Source: Streptomyces sp. NBC_01296
GTDB taxonomy: Bacteria; Actinomycetota; Actinomycetes; Streptomycetales; Streptomycetaceae
Direction of reading: 5' to 3'
Assembly: GCF_035984415.1 (NCBI RefSeq)
Contig: NZ_CP130720.1
Location: forward strand, 5,580,001-5,644,000
Length of the DNA: 64,000 nt
The notes below the pieces were generated by a model. That model was not told where the DNA came from, made no database searches, and worked only from the letters and a program-made list of their open reading frames with translations. A program made the position numbers and the translations under genes. Below are positions 45,501 to 53,446 of the stretch, piece after piece (within the stretch, counting starts at the first letter, position 1; each line of letters begins with the position of its first letter).

Positions 45501-45606
45501 GCGCCGCGAACGCGGCGGGCGGACCGGCGAACACCCCGCCGCCCAGCAGCGTCCCGATGACCGCCACCGCCGCCGCCGTCGCCCGCTTCCTGCCCCTGAG
45601 CTGCAC
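42514..45606 (-). CDS. Secreted GH84-type beta-N-acetylglucosaminidase (hyaluronidase-like)
   Basis: The 1030-residue secreted protein has a signal (MQLRGRKRATAAAVAVIGTL..AFA), a Pro/Gly/Ala linker, a GH84 N-terminal domain (about 100-220) and a GH84 TIM barrel (VRGITEGFYGQPWTQDQ onward). The C-terminus is an F5/8-type discoidin domain (ASAAVDGSPTTRWSS..). The GH84 catalytic Asp pair appears as Gln368-Asp369 (FQVQFQDVSYTE), so the first Asp is missing. GTG 45606 has GGGGAGG upstream. Likely a cell-wall, hyaluronan or glycan-cleaving enzyme, or binding protein. Confidence 0.85.
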   Translation of the reverse strand: MQLRGRKRATAAAVAVIGTLLGGGVFAGPPAAFAAPSAPALPGPDPAAGPAGGNAAGHANGPAGGPAAGPAAPGSDPATGLAPGPAFDPGSDAPRAAAEGPAVWPRPQSMTADAAREVPLGAEAVLVAAPDADPYAVGLVRTALRAAGVRTLHEPAPGAPLPERGTVVRLQGPDAQEALRALGAAPAAGAAELPNGGYRLAVGKAAGRDTVALAGVGEDGLFHAAQTLRQLLAPVGAGGGKVPGVVVRDWPTAPVRGITEGFYGQPWTQDQRLAQLDFMGRTKQNRLLLAPGDDPYRTTGWREDYPAAQQAEFRALAERARANRVMLAWAVAPGQSMCLASAADRAALARKLDAMWDLGFRAFQVQFQDVSYTEWGCRADRVRYGTGPAAAAKAHAEVADELAAHLAARHPGSAPLSLMPTEYHQKGATAYRTALASRLDGRVEVAWTGVGVVPRSITGKELDGARSAFGQHPLVTMDNYPVNDWDPGRVFLGPYTGREPAVAGGSAALLANAMQQGTLARIPLFTAADFAWNANGYRPGASWAAAVSDLAGPDQAARRSLAALAGNTASSGLGHQESAYLRPLVDEFWRSRGSGDPAAGDRLRAAFTALREAPARLPGLSAEAGPWLARLSAYGTAGELAVDLLRAQSRGDGAAAWKASQELAAARKALAEPGTARVDQTVLDPFLAQAAAEADAWTGAARRPGTVSREPDSYTVRLDTVRPVAVVTVMTDPLPAGVRGAAVEAHVPGEGWRKVAEASASGWTQADVGGLGADAVRLSWAGPAPEVHQVVPWLADGPSAAFELPETVEVEIGGAAQVVPGRLSALSPGGVRGPLSAAPPQGVDVKLPAEAAAPRGTQVTVPVSVTVPAGTPAGSYPVPVTFAGQTRTLTVRAVPRTGGPDLLRSARASSSGDETPAFPASAAVDGSPTTRWSSKPVDGAWWQAELPAATRIGKLVLHWQEAYPSAYRVETSPDGVTWYPAATVPASRGGLETVRLDAPAPARFVRVTCEKRATRFGCSLFAAEAYAVTP

Positions 45607-45817
45607 GGAGCCTCCCCGTCCCGAGTCGTCACCCGCCCGTACGAATGACTCCGAGCCCACCACCCGCGCGGCCGGAGTGTCAATGCGGGCGGGCGTTCTG
45701 ACCTGGATACGCAGGAATTGCGGCGCTGCCCGCGGGGTATGGCTGCGATGTTCCCGGCGGTGTTCCATGACTCCTGACCCACCCTCACACCCTGTACGGA
45801 CGAAGGAGCAACCGCGC

Positions 45818-46045
45818 GTGAACACCGCAACCGGCACCCCGCACAGCCCCGCCGCCCCGCCCCGCACCCCGCTGCTCGCCCACCTGCCCGCGCAGGCCGG
45901 GCCCGCCGAAGGACCCCTCACCAGCGAGCCCCCGCTCGCCGGTGCCGCCCACGCGCCGCTGACCAGCGAGCCCCCGCTCACCGACGAGGCCCCGCTGACG
46001 AGCGAGCCGACCCCACCCGCCGCGGCCGCTGCCGCAGGCGACTAG
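45818..46045 (+). CDS. Small Pro-rich protein with PLTSEPPL repeats
   Basis: The 75-residue product starts at a GTG with GAAGGAG 9 nt before it. Third positions are nearly all G or C, supporting coding. Three tandem copies (PLTSEPPL, PLTSEPPL, PLTSEPTP) fill the C-terminal half, separated by short Ala/Gly/Asp stretches. No signal peptide or span. It lies 22 nt upstream of malQ and may share its mRNA. Function unknown; a disordered or processed peptide are both possible. Confidence 0.6.
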   Translation: MNTATGTPHSPAAPPRTPLLAHLPAQAGPAEGPLTSEPPLAGAAHAPLTSEPPLTDEAPLTSEPTPPAAAAAAGD

Positions 46046-46067
46046 ACACAGGGACACAGGTATTCAC

Positions 46068-48062
46068 ATGGACGACCTCGCCCGGCTCGCGGCCCTGCAC
46101 GGCATCGCCACCACCTACCGGCCCGCCGAGGACGTCACCGTCCGGGTCCCGGAGGCCACCGTCAGGGCACTCCTCGGGCTGCTGGGGGTCGTCGCCGACG
46201 ACGCCGAGGACGTCCGGGTGTGCGCCGAGGACGCCGTACGGGAGGCGGCCGAGCGGCTGCTGCCGCGGACGGTGGTGCTCTGGCAGGGGGAACCCGTACC
46301 GCCGGAGCCCGCCGGGCTGCCGCCGGGCACCCGGGTGCGGGTGGCCGCCGAGGAGACCGGGGAGGAGCTCGCGTGGGGCCCCGGACTGCCGCTCGGCGTC
46401 CACCGGCTCACCGCCGAGACCCCCGACGGCCGGACCGGCGCCGCCACCCTGATCGTGGCCCCGGAGCGGGCCCCGGCCGCGCCCGAGCGGGCCCACGGGC
46501 TGCTCGTCCAGCTGTACTCCCTGCTCTCCGAGCAGTCCTGGGGCATGGGGGACCTCGGCGACCTGGCCGCGCTCGCCCGCTGGGCCGGCCGCACCCACGG
46601 AGTCGGGTTCATCCAGGTCAACCCGCTGCACGCGGCCGTGCCGGGAACCCCGACCGACCCCTCCCCGTATCGGCCCTCCACGCGGCGCTTCCCCGACCCG
46701 GTGCACCTGCGGATCGAGGACGTCCCCGAGTACGCCGACTGCTCCGATGCGGGCGCCCTCGCCGAACTCGCCGCCCGGGGCGGCGAGCTGCGCCGCGAGG
46801 TACTGGAGAAGGGGGCGCTGATCGACCGCGACGCCGTCTGGGCCCTCAAGCGCGCCGCCCTGGAACTGCTGTACGCCGTCCCGCGCACGCCCGAACGCGA
46901 ATCCGCCTACCGGGAGTTCTGCTCTGAACAGGGCGCGGAGCTGGACCTGCACGCCACGTGGTGCGCCGGGCACGCCGGCGACGACCCGGGAAGCGGGGCC
47001 GACTTCCACCGCTGGCTGGTCTGGCTGACGGTCACCCAGCTCGCCGCCGCCCAGAGCGCCGCCCGCGAGGCCGGGATGGCGGTCGGCATCGTGCACGACC
47101 TGGCCGTCGGGGTGCACCCGAACGGCTCGGACACCTCCGGCCCGCCCCTGTACGCGAACGGCGTGTGCGTCGGGGCCCCGCCGGACGCCTTCAACGCGCG
47201 CGGCCAGGACTGGGGGCTGCCGCCGTGGCGGCCCGACCGGCTGGCGGCCACCGGGTACGCGCCGCTGCGGGCCCTGCTGCGCGGGGTGTTCCGCTACGCC
47301 GGCGCCCTGCGCATCGACCACGTCATGGGCCTGTTCCGGCTCTGGTGGATCCCGGAGGGCGCCCCGCCCGCCGACGGGGCGTACGTCTCGTACGACGGCG
47401 AGGCGATGCTCGCGGTCCTGGTGCTCGAGGCCCACCGGGCCGGGGCCCTGGTCATCGGCGAGGACCTCGGGACGGTGGAGCCCGGGGTCCGCCGGGCACT
47501 GGCCCGGCGCGGGGTGCTCGGCACCTCCGTGCTCTGGTTCGAACGGGACTGGGCGGGCGACGGGCAGCCGCTCGCCCCCGTGGCCTGGCGGGCCGATTGC
47601 CTGGCGACGGCCACCACCCACGATCTGCCGCCCACCGCCGCCAAGCTGGCCGGCGCCCATGTGGAACTGCGCGACCGGCTCGGCCTGCTGACCCAAGCGG
47701 TGGAGCAGGAGCGGGCCCAGGACGCCGCGGACACCGCCCAGTGGCTGGACGTGCTGGAGGGGCTCGGCCTGGACACCAAGGGCGAGGAGGCCGCCGTACG
47801 GGCCCTGTACGGCTTCCTGCTGCGCACCCCCGCCCGGCTGGTCGGCGTATGGCTGCCGGACGCGGTCGGGGACCGGCGGCCGCAGAACCTGCCGGGAACC
47901 TGGGACCAGTACCCCAATTGGCGGCTGCCGGTCGCCGACGCCGCGGGACGGCCGCTGACCCTGGAGGCGCTGACCGCCTCGCCCCGGGCGAACGCCCTGC
48001 TGGGCGCGGTGCGGGAGGGAGCGCGTGCCCGTACGGCACCCCCGGGCGCGCGCTGCGTTTAG
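46068..48062 (+). CDS. malQ: 4-alpha-glucanotransferase (amylomaltase) MalQ
   Basis: The 664-residue GH77 enzyme moves alpha-1,4-glucan segments between maltodextrins, acting in glycogen/maltose metabolism. The catalytic nucleophile Asp417 lies in ALRIDHVMGLFRLWWIPEG and acid/base Glu465 in VIGEDLGTVE. Both, with GH77 motif QVNPLHA..PYRPSTRRF, are present, so it should be active. The N-terminal ~140 residues form the extra domain of long-form MalQ. ATG start; stop is 20 nt before a small membrane-protein gene. Confidence 0.94.
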   Translation: MDDLARLAALHGIATTYRPAEDVTVRVPEATVRALLGLLGVVADDAEDVRVCAEDAVREAAERLLPRTVVLWQGEPVPPEPAGLPPGTRVRVAAEETGEELAWGPGLPLGVHRLTAETPDGRTGAATLIVAPERAPAAPERAHGLLVQLYSLLSEQSWGMGDLGDLAALARWAGRTHGVGFIQVNPLHAAVPGTPTDPSPYRPSTRRFPDPVHLRIEDVPEYADCSDAGALAELAARGGELRREVLEKGALIDRDAVWALKRAALELLYAVPRTPERESAYREFCSEQGAELDLHATWCAGHAGDDPGSGADFHRWLVWLTVTQLAAAQSAAREAGMAVGIVHDLAVGVHPNGSDTSGPPLYANGVCVGAPPDAFNARGQDWGLPPWRPDRLAATGYAPLRALLRGVFRYAGALRIDHVMGLFRLWWIPEGAPPADGAYVSYDGEAMLAVLVLEAHRAGALVIGEDLGTVEPGVRRALARRGVLGTSVLWFERDWAGDGQPLAPVAWRADCLATATTHDLPPTAAKLAGAHVELRDRLGLLTQAVEQERAQDAADTAQWLDVLEGLGLDTKGEEAAVRALYGFLLRTPARLVGVWLPDAVGDRRPQNLPGTWDQYPNWRLPVADAAGRPLTLEALTASPRANALLGAVREGARARTAPPGARCV

Positions 48063-48082
48063 GTGTTCGCTACGTTTGCACC

Positions 48083-48322
48083 GTGGACAAGAAGAACGCT
48101 CTGCGCGCCGGCGCCGTCACGGCCGGATCGACGCTGATGATGCTGCTGATGACGTCTCCCGCGCTCGCGGTGACCCGTGATGACGGCGACGACCCGGGTC
48201 CGGGCCTGAGCATTGCCCAGACCCTGGGCCTGTACGTGGCCACGCCGATCGCGCTGTTCCTGATCATCGCGGGCCTCGTCATGGTCCTCGACAAGTCGGA
48301 CAGGCCGCAGACGCAGGGCTGA
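48083..48322 (+). CDS. Small membrane protein with signal and one span
   Basis: The 79-residue product (GTG start, MDKKNALRAG) has an N-terminal hydrophobic stretch (GSTLMMLLMTSPALAV, possible signal), an acidic loop (RDDGDDPGPG) and one span (LYVATPIALFLIIAGLVMVL) before a charged end. I recall similar small proteins as common in Streptomyces, function unknown. It lies 20 nt after malQ and is followed by an unusually strong terminator. Confidence 0.75.
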   Translation: MDKKNALRAGAVTAGSTLMMLLMTSPALAVTRDDGDDPGPGLSIAQTLGLYVATPIALFLIIAGLVMVLDKSDRPQTQG

Positions 48323-48355
48323 CCCCGCGGGGGGTAGTACCCGTCGGAGACTTCC

Positions 48356-48416
48356 GGGGCGCCGGGGGTCCGCAAGCCGATGCCGTGTCGGCGTCGGTGC
48401 GGACCCCCGGCGCCCC
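48356..48416 (+). terminator. 19-bp perfect terminator stem after malQ and small gene
   Basis: Left arm GGGGCGCCGGGGGTCCGCA (48356-48374) and right arm 48398-48416 are exact complements, with a 23-nt loop that can form a smaller hairpin (GCCGA..TCGGC). It ends the malQ unit. Confidence 0.85.
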
Positions 48417-48469
48417 GTTGTGCGTTCCGGCCGTCGGCCGGCCGCCGCCCGGGCGCTTTCCGATGCCTC

Positions 48470-48973
48470 CTAAGCCGCCGGGACGCCGGACATCAGCTTG
48501 CGGAGCAGGCCGGTCAGGACGGCGACCTCCTCGTCGCCGAGCCCGGTGAGCGCGGCGCGCTGCACCTCCAGGCCGGCGGCGACGGCCTCGTCGACGAGGG
48601 CGAGCCCGCGGTCGGTGATCGTCACCTGCAGCCCCCGCCGGTCGTGCGGATCGGGCTTGCGGCAGAGCAGGCCGGCCTTCTCCAGCTTGTCCAGGCGCCC
48701 GGTCATGCCGCCCGTCGTGAGCATGAGCGTGGCCGACAGCTGGCGCGGCGAGAGCGTGTACGGGGCGCCGGAGCGGCGCAGCGTGCCGACGACGTCGAAC
48801 TCGCCGCGCGAGATCCCGTGGCCGGCGTAGGCCTTCTCCATCGCATCACCCATGGCCCGGGCGACCCGGTAGATGCGGCCGAAGACGGCCATGGGGGCGG
48901 TTTCCAGGTCCGGCCGCACTGCGGCCCACTGGTCGATGATCGCGTCGACGGCGTCCTTGTTGGCCTCGGTCAT
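48470..48973 (-). CDS. MarR-family transcription regulator
   Basis: The 167-residue winged-helix regulator has the helix-turn-helix and wing at RQLSATLMLTTGGMTGRLDKLEKAGLLCRKPDPHDRRGLQVTITDRG, a full MarR signature. Start 48973 (MTEANK). It is divergent from the MFS gene, with a perfect palindrome between them. Probably represses both genes and releases on ligand binding; the likely ligand is an exported drug or metabolite. Confidence 0.92.
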   Translation of the reverse strand: MTEANKDAVDAIIDQWAAVRPDLETAPMAVFGRIYRVARAMGDAMEKAYAGHGISRGEFDVVGTLRRSGAPYTLSPRQLSATLMLTTGGMTGRLDKLEKAGLLCRKPDPHDRRGLQVTITDRGLALVDEAVAAGLEVQRAALTGLGDEEVAVLTGLLRKLMSGVPAA

Positions 48974-49023
48974 ACGCGCAGTATCCGGCCTTCCTCCGAT
49001 CGTTCGCAAGAAAGTTGCTTGAC

Positions 49024-49053
49024 GGAAAGTAGCTTAGAGGTAAGCTACTTTCC
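49024..49053. promoter_or_regulatory. Perfect MarR-type operator palindrome
   Basis: Arms GGAAAGTAGCTTA (49024-49036) and its exact complement (49041-49053) flank GAGG. It is in the shared intergenic region, 51 bp from marR-type start and 26 bp from the MFS start, with a weaker relative (AAGAAAGTTGCTT) at about 49008. Confidence 0.82.
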
Positions 49054-49078
49054 AGCAACCTACTTGGGGGAGGAAACG

Positions 49079-50374
49079 ATGGCCGTGGCCGGGGAATCAA
49101 AGGTGGCGGGGGAGCGGTCCCTGCTCGTCGCGGCCGGAGTCAGTGCGGTCGGGATCGGCATGTACGTCCCGTTCTCGCTCGTCTTCTTCCACCACGTCAC
49201 CGGCCTCTCCTTCGCCCTCGTCGGCGTGGTCATGACCGCCACGGGCCTGGCCGGACTGGCGTTCATGCCGCTGGCCGGCTCGGCCGTCGACCGGTTCGGC
49301 GCCCGGCGGATCGTCCTGGTCCTCTACGCGCTGCGGGCGCTCGGCTTCGCGCTCTACCCGTTCGCCGGCTCGCTGCCCGCCTTCGCCGCCGTCGCGCTCG
49401 TCACCGCCCTGGCCGACCGGTCCTTCCCCGCCGTCCAGCAGTCGCTGATCGGGGAGGTGGCGCGCGGCGCCGCCCGGGACCGGCTCCAGGCCTCCCTGCG
49501 AGCCCTGCAGAACGCCGGGATGGGCGCCGGGGCCCTGATCGTCTCCGGAGTGCTGGCGCTGTGGGGGGCGGCCGCCTTCACGTACACGGCCTGGGGCAAC
49601 GCGCTGGCCTTCGCGCTCGCCGGACTGCTCGTGCGCCGGGTCCGCCCGGTGCGGGACGGTCAGGGCGCCGCCGCCGAGCGGCCGCCCGCCGGATACCGGA
49701 TGGTCCTGCGCGACCGGCCCTTCCTCGCGCTGACCGCCGCCAACTTCCTGACCGCACTGGGCTACGCGGCCCTGTCCGTGCTCTTCCCGCTCTACATCGC
49801 CACCTGGCTGCACGGGCCCGACTCCCTCACCGGAGCCGCGTTCACCGTCAACACCGCCCTGTGCGCCGGGATCGGCGTGCTCGTCGCGGGCCGGGTCCGC
49901 CGCTCGAGGGCCCGCCGCACCCGCTCGGCCGCCCTCGGCGCCCTGCTCTTCGCCGCCGCCTTCGTCGGGCAGATCGTGCTCGGCACGCTGCGCCCCGGGC
50001 AGACCGCGACCCTGGTCGCCCTGCTGGTCATCGTCGTCGTCTACACGCTCGGCGAGCTCGTGCACAGCCCGTCCGGCGGGGCCCTGTCGGTCTCCGCAGC
50101 CCCGGCAGCCGTACGCGGCCGCTACCTGGCCACCTACCAGCTGTCGTACTCGCTGGCCACCGCCCTGGCCCCGTCCCTCTTCACCGCCCTGCTCTCCGTC
50201 GACGGCCGCCTGCCCTGGGCCGTCCTCGCGGCCGCCGCGGGCGGCGCCGCCCTGGCGCTGGTCCGGCTCGAGCGGCGGCTGCCGATCGAGGCCGTGTACG
50301 CGGAGCCGCCGGTCGTGGTCGCCGCCGCCGGGGCGCGGACCGGGGCCGCCCGGGCGCATGCCCCGGCTGCCTGA
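49079..50374 (+). CDS. MFS transporter, MarR-linked
   Basis: The 431-residue membrane protein has about 12 spans, with the MFS motif-A-like loop GSAVDRFGARRIV between spans 2 and 3 and a charged mid-loop. It likely exports drugs or metabolites. GGGGGAGG lies about 6 nt before ATG 49079. It is divergent from the MarR gene across the palindrome. Ends with an Ala/Pro tail. Confidence 0.9.
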   Translation: MAVAGESKVAGERSLLVAAGVSAVGIGMYVPFSLVFFHHVTGLSFALVGVVMTATGLAGLAFMPLAGSAVDRFGARRIVLVLYALRALGFALYPFAGSLPAFAAVALVTALADRSFPAVQQSLIGEVARGAARDRLQASLRALQNAGMGAGALIVSGVLALWGAAAFTYTAWGNALAFALAGLLVRRVRPVRDGQGAAAERPPAGYRMVLRDRPFLALTAANFLTALGYAALSVLFPLYIATWLHGPDSLTGAAFTVNTALCAGIGVLVAGRVRRSRARRTRSAALGALLFAAAFVGQIVLGTLRPGQTATLVALLVIVVVYTLGELVHSPSGGALSVSAAPAAVRGRYLATYQLSYSLATALAPSLFTALLSVDGRLPWAVLAAAAGGAALALVRLERRLPIEAVYAEPPVVVAAAGARTGAARAHAPAA

Positions 50375-50466
50375 GCCGCCTGCCTGAGCCACCTGCCCGA
50401 GCCGGCTGCCGGTGGTCCGGCTCCGCGCCGTCCCGAGTTCCTCACCTGCCCGAGGAGTCACCCGTC

Positions 50467-51417
50467 ATGAACCGTCTCGCCACCGTCGCCCTGACCGCAC
50501 TCGCCCCGGTCTCCTGGGGCTCGACCTACGCCGTGACCACCGAACTGCTCCCGCCCGACCGGCCCCTGTTCACCGCGGTGATGCGGGCCCTGCCCGCCGG
50601 ACTGCTGCTCACGGCCCTGTCCCGCAGACTCCCGAGCGGGCAGTGGTGGTGGAAGTCCGCCGTCCTGGGCACGCTCAACATCGGCGCCTTCTTCCCGCTG
50701 CTGTTCCTCTCCGCGTACCGGCTGCCGGGTGGGGTGGCGGCCGTACTCGGCTCCGCCGGCCCGCTGTTCGTCGTCGGACTCGCCGCCCTCGTCCTGGGGG
50801 AGCGGGCGCGGCTGCGGACCGTCCTCGCCGCCGTCGTGGGGGCGTTCGGCGTGAGCATGGTCGTCCTGACCGCCGAGGCCCGGCTGGACCTCGTCGGCAT
50901 CGTCGCCGGTGTCGTCTCCTCCGCCTCCATGGCCGCGGGCACGGTCATGACCAAGCGCTGGGGGCGCCCGGACGGGGTCGGCCCGCTGGCCGTGGCCGGC
51001 TGGCAGCTCACCGCGGGCGGGCTGGTCATCATCCCCGTCGCGGCCTTGATCGAGGGGGCGCCGCCCGCACTCGACGGCAACGCCCTCCTCGGCTACGGCT
51101 ACATGATGCTGATCAACACCGGTATCGCGTACTGGCTCTGGTTCCGCGGCATCGGCCGGCTCACCGCCACCTCGGTCACCCTGCTGGGCCCGCTCTCCCC
51201 GCTCAGCGCGGCCGTGATCGGCTGGGCGGCCCTCGGGCAGGCGCTGTCCCCCGTGCAGCTGGTGGGCATGGGGATCGCCTTCGGCGCCACCGTCGCGGGC
51301 CAGCTGTTCGCGGCCGGCTCAGCCCCCGCTTCCGCCTCGGCCGAATCGTTCAGTTCTACTGAAAAGAATGATCGAAACATTTCGATGGACCTGACGGATG
51401 GCCCGGTGCGACGGTAG
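50467..51417 (+). CDS. EamA-family (DMT) transporter 1
   Basis: The 316-residue protein has ten hydrophobic spans in two EamA repeats (first APVSWGSTYAVTTELLPPDRP, second VGPLAVAGWQLTAGGLVII). DMT carriers export metabolites or amino acids. CGAGGAG lies upstream of the ATG. The last ~30 codons (SSTEKNDRNISMDL) are AT-rich and contain palindromes, which look like regulatory DNA of the next gene. 92 nt separate it from the MFS gene stop. Confidence 0.88.
   Translation: MNRLATVALTALAPVSWGSTYAVTTELLPPDRPLFTAVMRALPAGLLLTALSRRLPSGQWWWKSAVLGTLNIGAFFPLLFLSAYRLPGGVAAVLGSAGPLFVVGLAALVLGERARLRTVLAAVVGAFGVSMVVLTAEARLDLVGIVAGVVSSASMAAGTVMTKRWGRPDGVGPLAVAGWQLTAGGLVIIPVAALIEGAPPALDGNALLGYGYMMLINTGIAYWLWFRGIGRLTATSVTLLGPLSPLSAAVIGWAALGQALSPVQLVGMGIAFGATVAGQLFAAGSAPASASAESFSSTEKNDRNISMDLTDGPVRR
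51349..51386. promoter_or_regulatory. Twin palindromes in an AT-rich patch, likely operator of the next EamA gene
   Basis: TTCAGT-TCT-ACTGAA at 51349-51363 and ATCGAAA-CA-TTTCGAT at 51371-51386 are both perfect. They lie inside the 3-prime end of the first EamA gene and 85-122 bp before the second. The patch is much richer in A+T than its surroundings, as promoters are. Confidence 0.6.
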
Positions 51418-51470
51418 ACCCGCGTCGGACGGACAGACCGTCGGACCAGCACCCGAGGGGGAGATACACC

Positions 51471-52430
51471 GTGGCCGTCATGGACCGGGTCCGTACCGTT
51501 GCGCAGCACAAGCCGGGCATCCGGGTGAAGAAGGGCTCCGCCGGACTCGGCGTACTCCTCGCCCTGGTCGCCACGGTCGTCTGGTCCGGCAGCTTCGTCG
51601 CCACCCGGGGGATGGCCGACGCCGTCCCGCCCGTCCAGGCCGTGTTCTGGCGCTGGATCATCGCCACCCTCGCCGTCGCCCCCTTCGCGGCCCGGCAGGC
51701 CTGGCAGCAGCGGGAGCTGATCCGGCGGCACCTCGGGTTCATCGCCCTCGCCTCGCTGTTCGGCGTCGCCCTGTACAACACGCTCGTGCACCAGGCCGGA
51801 CTGACCACCTCCGCCTCCAATATGGGCATGATCATGGCCGCCTCGCCGGTCGTCATGGCGCTGTACGCCCGCCTCGGCGGCGAACGCCTCGGCGCCCGGC
51901 GCACCTTCGGGCTGCTGCTCGCCGCGTTCGGCGTGCTGCTGCTCGTCGGGGACGGCTCGCTCGGCTTCGACTTCGGCGCCGGCGACCTGTGGATGTTCGC
52001 CGCCGCCCTGTCGTTCGCCACGTACAGCGCGCTGCTCAAGCGCAAGCCCGCCGAACTCGGCGGACTTGCCTTCCTGATCACCACCTTCGTGCTCGGCGCG
52101 CTGATGCTGGCCCCCGCCTACGCCGTGTCCGTCACCGTCCAGGGCGGCTTCGAGGCCACCGCGGGCACCGGCGGCATGCTGCTCTACGTCGGCGTCATGT
52201 CCTCCGCGGTCGCCTTCTTCGCCTGGAACAAGGCCGTCTCGCTCATCGGCGCGGCCCGGGCGGGCGTCGTCTACTACCTCCAGCCGGTGTGCGTCGCCGG
52301 CCTCGGCCTCCTGCTGCTGGGAGAGCGGACGGGCCCGGCCCAGCTGCTCTGCATGGCGCTGATCCTCGGCGGCGTGAGCCTGGGGAGTGCCGTGTCGGTC
52401 AGGCCGGGCTCGCTGAGAGCGCGGCGGTAG
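51471..52430 (+). CDS. EamA-family (DMT) transporter 2
   Basis: The 319-residue protein has ten spans in two EamA repeats: GVLLALVATVVWSGSFVATRG and DLWMFAAALSFATYSALLKRKP start the halves. The N-terminus is charged and cytoplasmic. A GTG start (GTG GCC GTC ATG) follows AGGGGGAG. The LysR gene starts 10 nt after the stop and may control it. Substrate unknown. Confidence 0.9.
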   Translation: MAVMDRVRTVAQHKPGIRVKKGSAGLGVLLALVATVVWSGSFVATRGMADAVPPVQAVFWRWIIATLAVAPFAARQAWQQRELIRRHLGFIALASLFGVALYNTLVHQAGLTTSASNMGMIMAASPVVMALYARLGGERLGARRTFGLLLAAFGVLLLVGDGSLGFDFGAGDLWMFAAALSFATYSALLKRKPAELGGLAFLITTFVLGALMLAPAYAVSVTVQGGFEATAGTGGMLLYVGVMSSAVAFFAWNKAVSLIGAARAGVVYYLQPVCVAGLGLLLLGERTGPAQLLCMALILGGVSLGSAVSVRPGSLRARR

Positions 52431-52440
52431 GTTCGGTCCC

Positions 52441-53340
52441 ATGACCGAGTGGGACATCAAGAAGCTGCGGATCCTGCGTACCCTGGCCGACCGGGGGACC
52501 GTGACCGCGACGGCCGAGGCGCTGCACATGACGCCCTCGGCCGTTTCGCAGCAGCTGACCAACCTCGCACGGCAGTTGGGGGTGCCGCTGCTGGAGGCGC
52601 AGGGGCGCCGGGTCCGGCTCACGGACGCGGCGCAGCTCGTACTGCGGCATGCGGAGGCGGTGTTCGCGCAGCTGGAGCGGGCGGACGCCGAACTGGCCGG
52701 GTACCTGGCCGGGGACGCGGGGGAGGTCCGGATCGGGGCGTTCTCCACGGCCGTGCCGGTGCTGGTGGTCCCGGCGGTGGCGGCGCTGCGGCGGAGCCAC
52801 CCGGGGGTGGAGGTGCGGGTACGGGAGACCGAGGCGGCGGAGTCGTACGAGCTGCTCTCGGCCGGGGCGGTCGACCTGGCCCTCTCGCTGGCGGCGCACG
52901 CCCCGACCGCCCGGGACCCGCGGTTCACCCGGCTGACGCTGATGGAGGACCCGCTGGACGTGGCCCTCCCGCCGGACCACCCGCTGGCGCAGGCCCCGGC
53001 CGTGCGGCTGGCGGACCTGTCCGGCGATCCGTGGATCTACGGGGGCAGCGGGCCGTGGCAGGAGATCGCCCGCAACGCCTGCGAGGCGGCCGGCTTCGTC
53101 CCGGAACAGGCGCACTCGGCATCCGGCTGGACCGCGATCCTGGCGATGGTGGAGGCCGGGATGGGCGTGGCGCTGGTCCCGCGCATGGTGTCGAGCCGGG
53201 CCTCGGGGGTGACGGTGCGGGTCCTGACCCACGACCGCCCGACCCGGCACGTCATCGCGGCCACGCGCCGGGGCTCGGAGTCCGCGCCGGCCGTGGCGCA
53301 TGCACTGGCCGCACTCCGCGAAGCCGCCGCGGACCGCTAG
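52441..53340 (+). CDS. LysR-family transcription regulator
   Basis: The 299-residue regulator has an N-terminal HTH (MTEWDIKKLRILRTLADRGTVTATAEALHM, then SAVSQQLTNLAR) and a C-terminal ligand-binding domain (VRIGAFSTAVPVLVVPAVAAL). It is 10 nt downstream of the second EamA gene, so likely co-transcribed and controlling transporter expression or its own operon. ATG start with GGTAGG upstream. Confidence 0.92.
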   Translation: MTEWDIKKLRILRTLADRGTVTATAEALHMTPSAVSQQLTNLARQLGVPLLEAQGRRVRLTDAAQLVLRHAEAVFAQLERADAELAGYLAGDAGEVRIGAFSTAVPVLVVPAVAALRRSHPGVEVRVRETEAAESYELLSAGAVDLALSLAAHAPTARDPRFTRLTLMEDPLDVALPPDHPLAQAPAVRLADLSGDPWIYGGSGPWQEIARNACEAAGFVPEQAHSASGWTAILAMVEAGMGVALVPRMVSSRASGVTVRVLTHDRPTRHVIAATRRGSESAPAVAHALAALREAAADR

Positions 53341-53400
53341 GCCGTCTCTTCCGGATCTTGCCTCACCCGCGCCGCCCCCGCTGCGCGGAGCCCGGTGCCC

Positions 53401-53436
53401 GGCGGGCCCGGCCGGATGTGCTCGGCCGGGCCCGCC
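53401..53436. terminator. Bidirectional terminator between LysR and pepN
   Basis: Perfect 14-bp stem GGCGGGCCCGGCCG (53401-53414) and complement 53423-53436, 8-nt loop, between two convergent genes. Confidence 0.8.
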
Positions 53437-53446
53437 AGGGGTGGGG

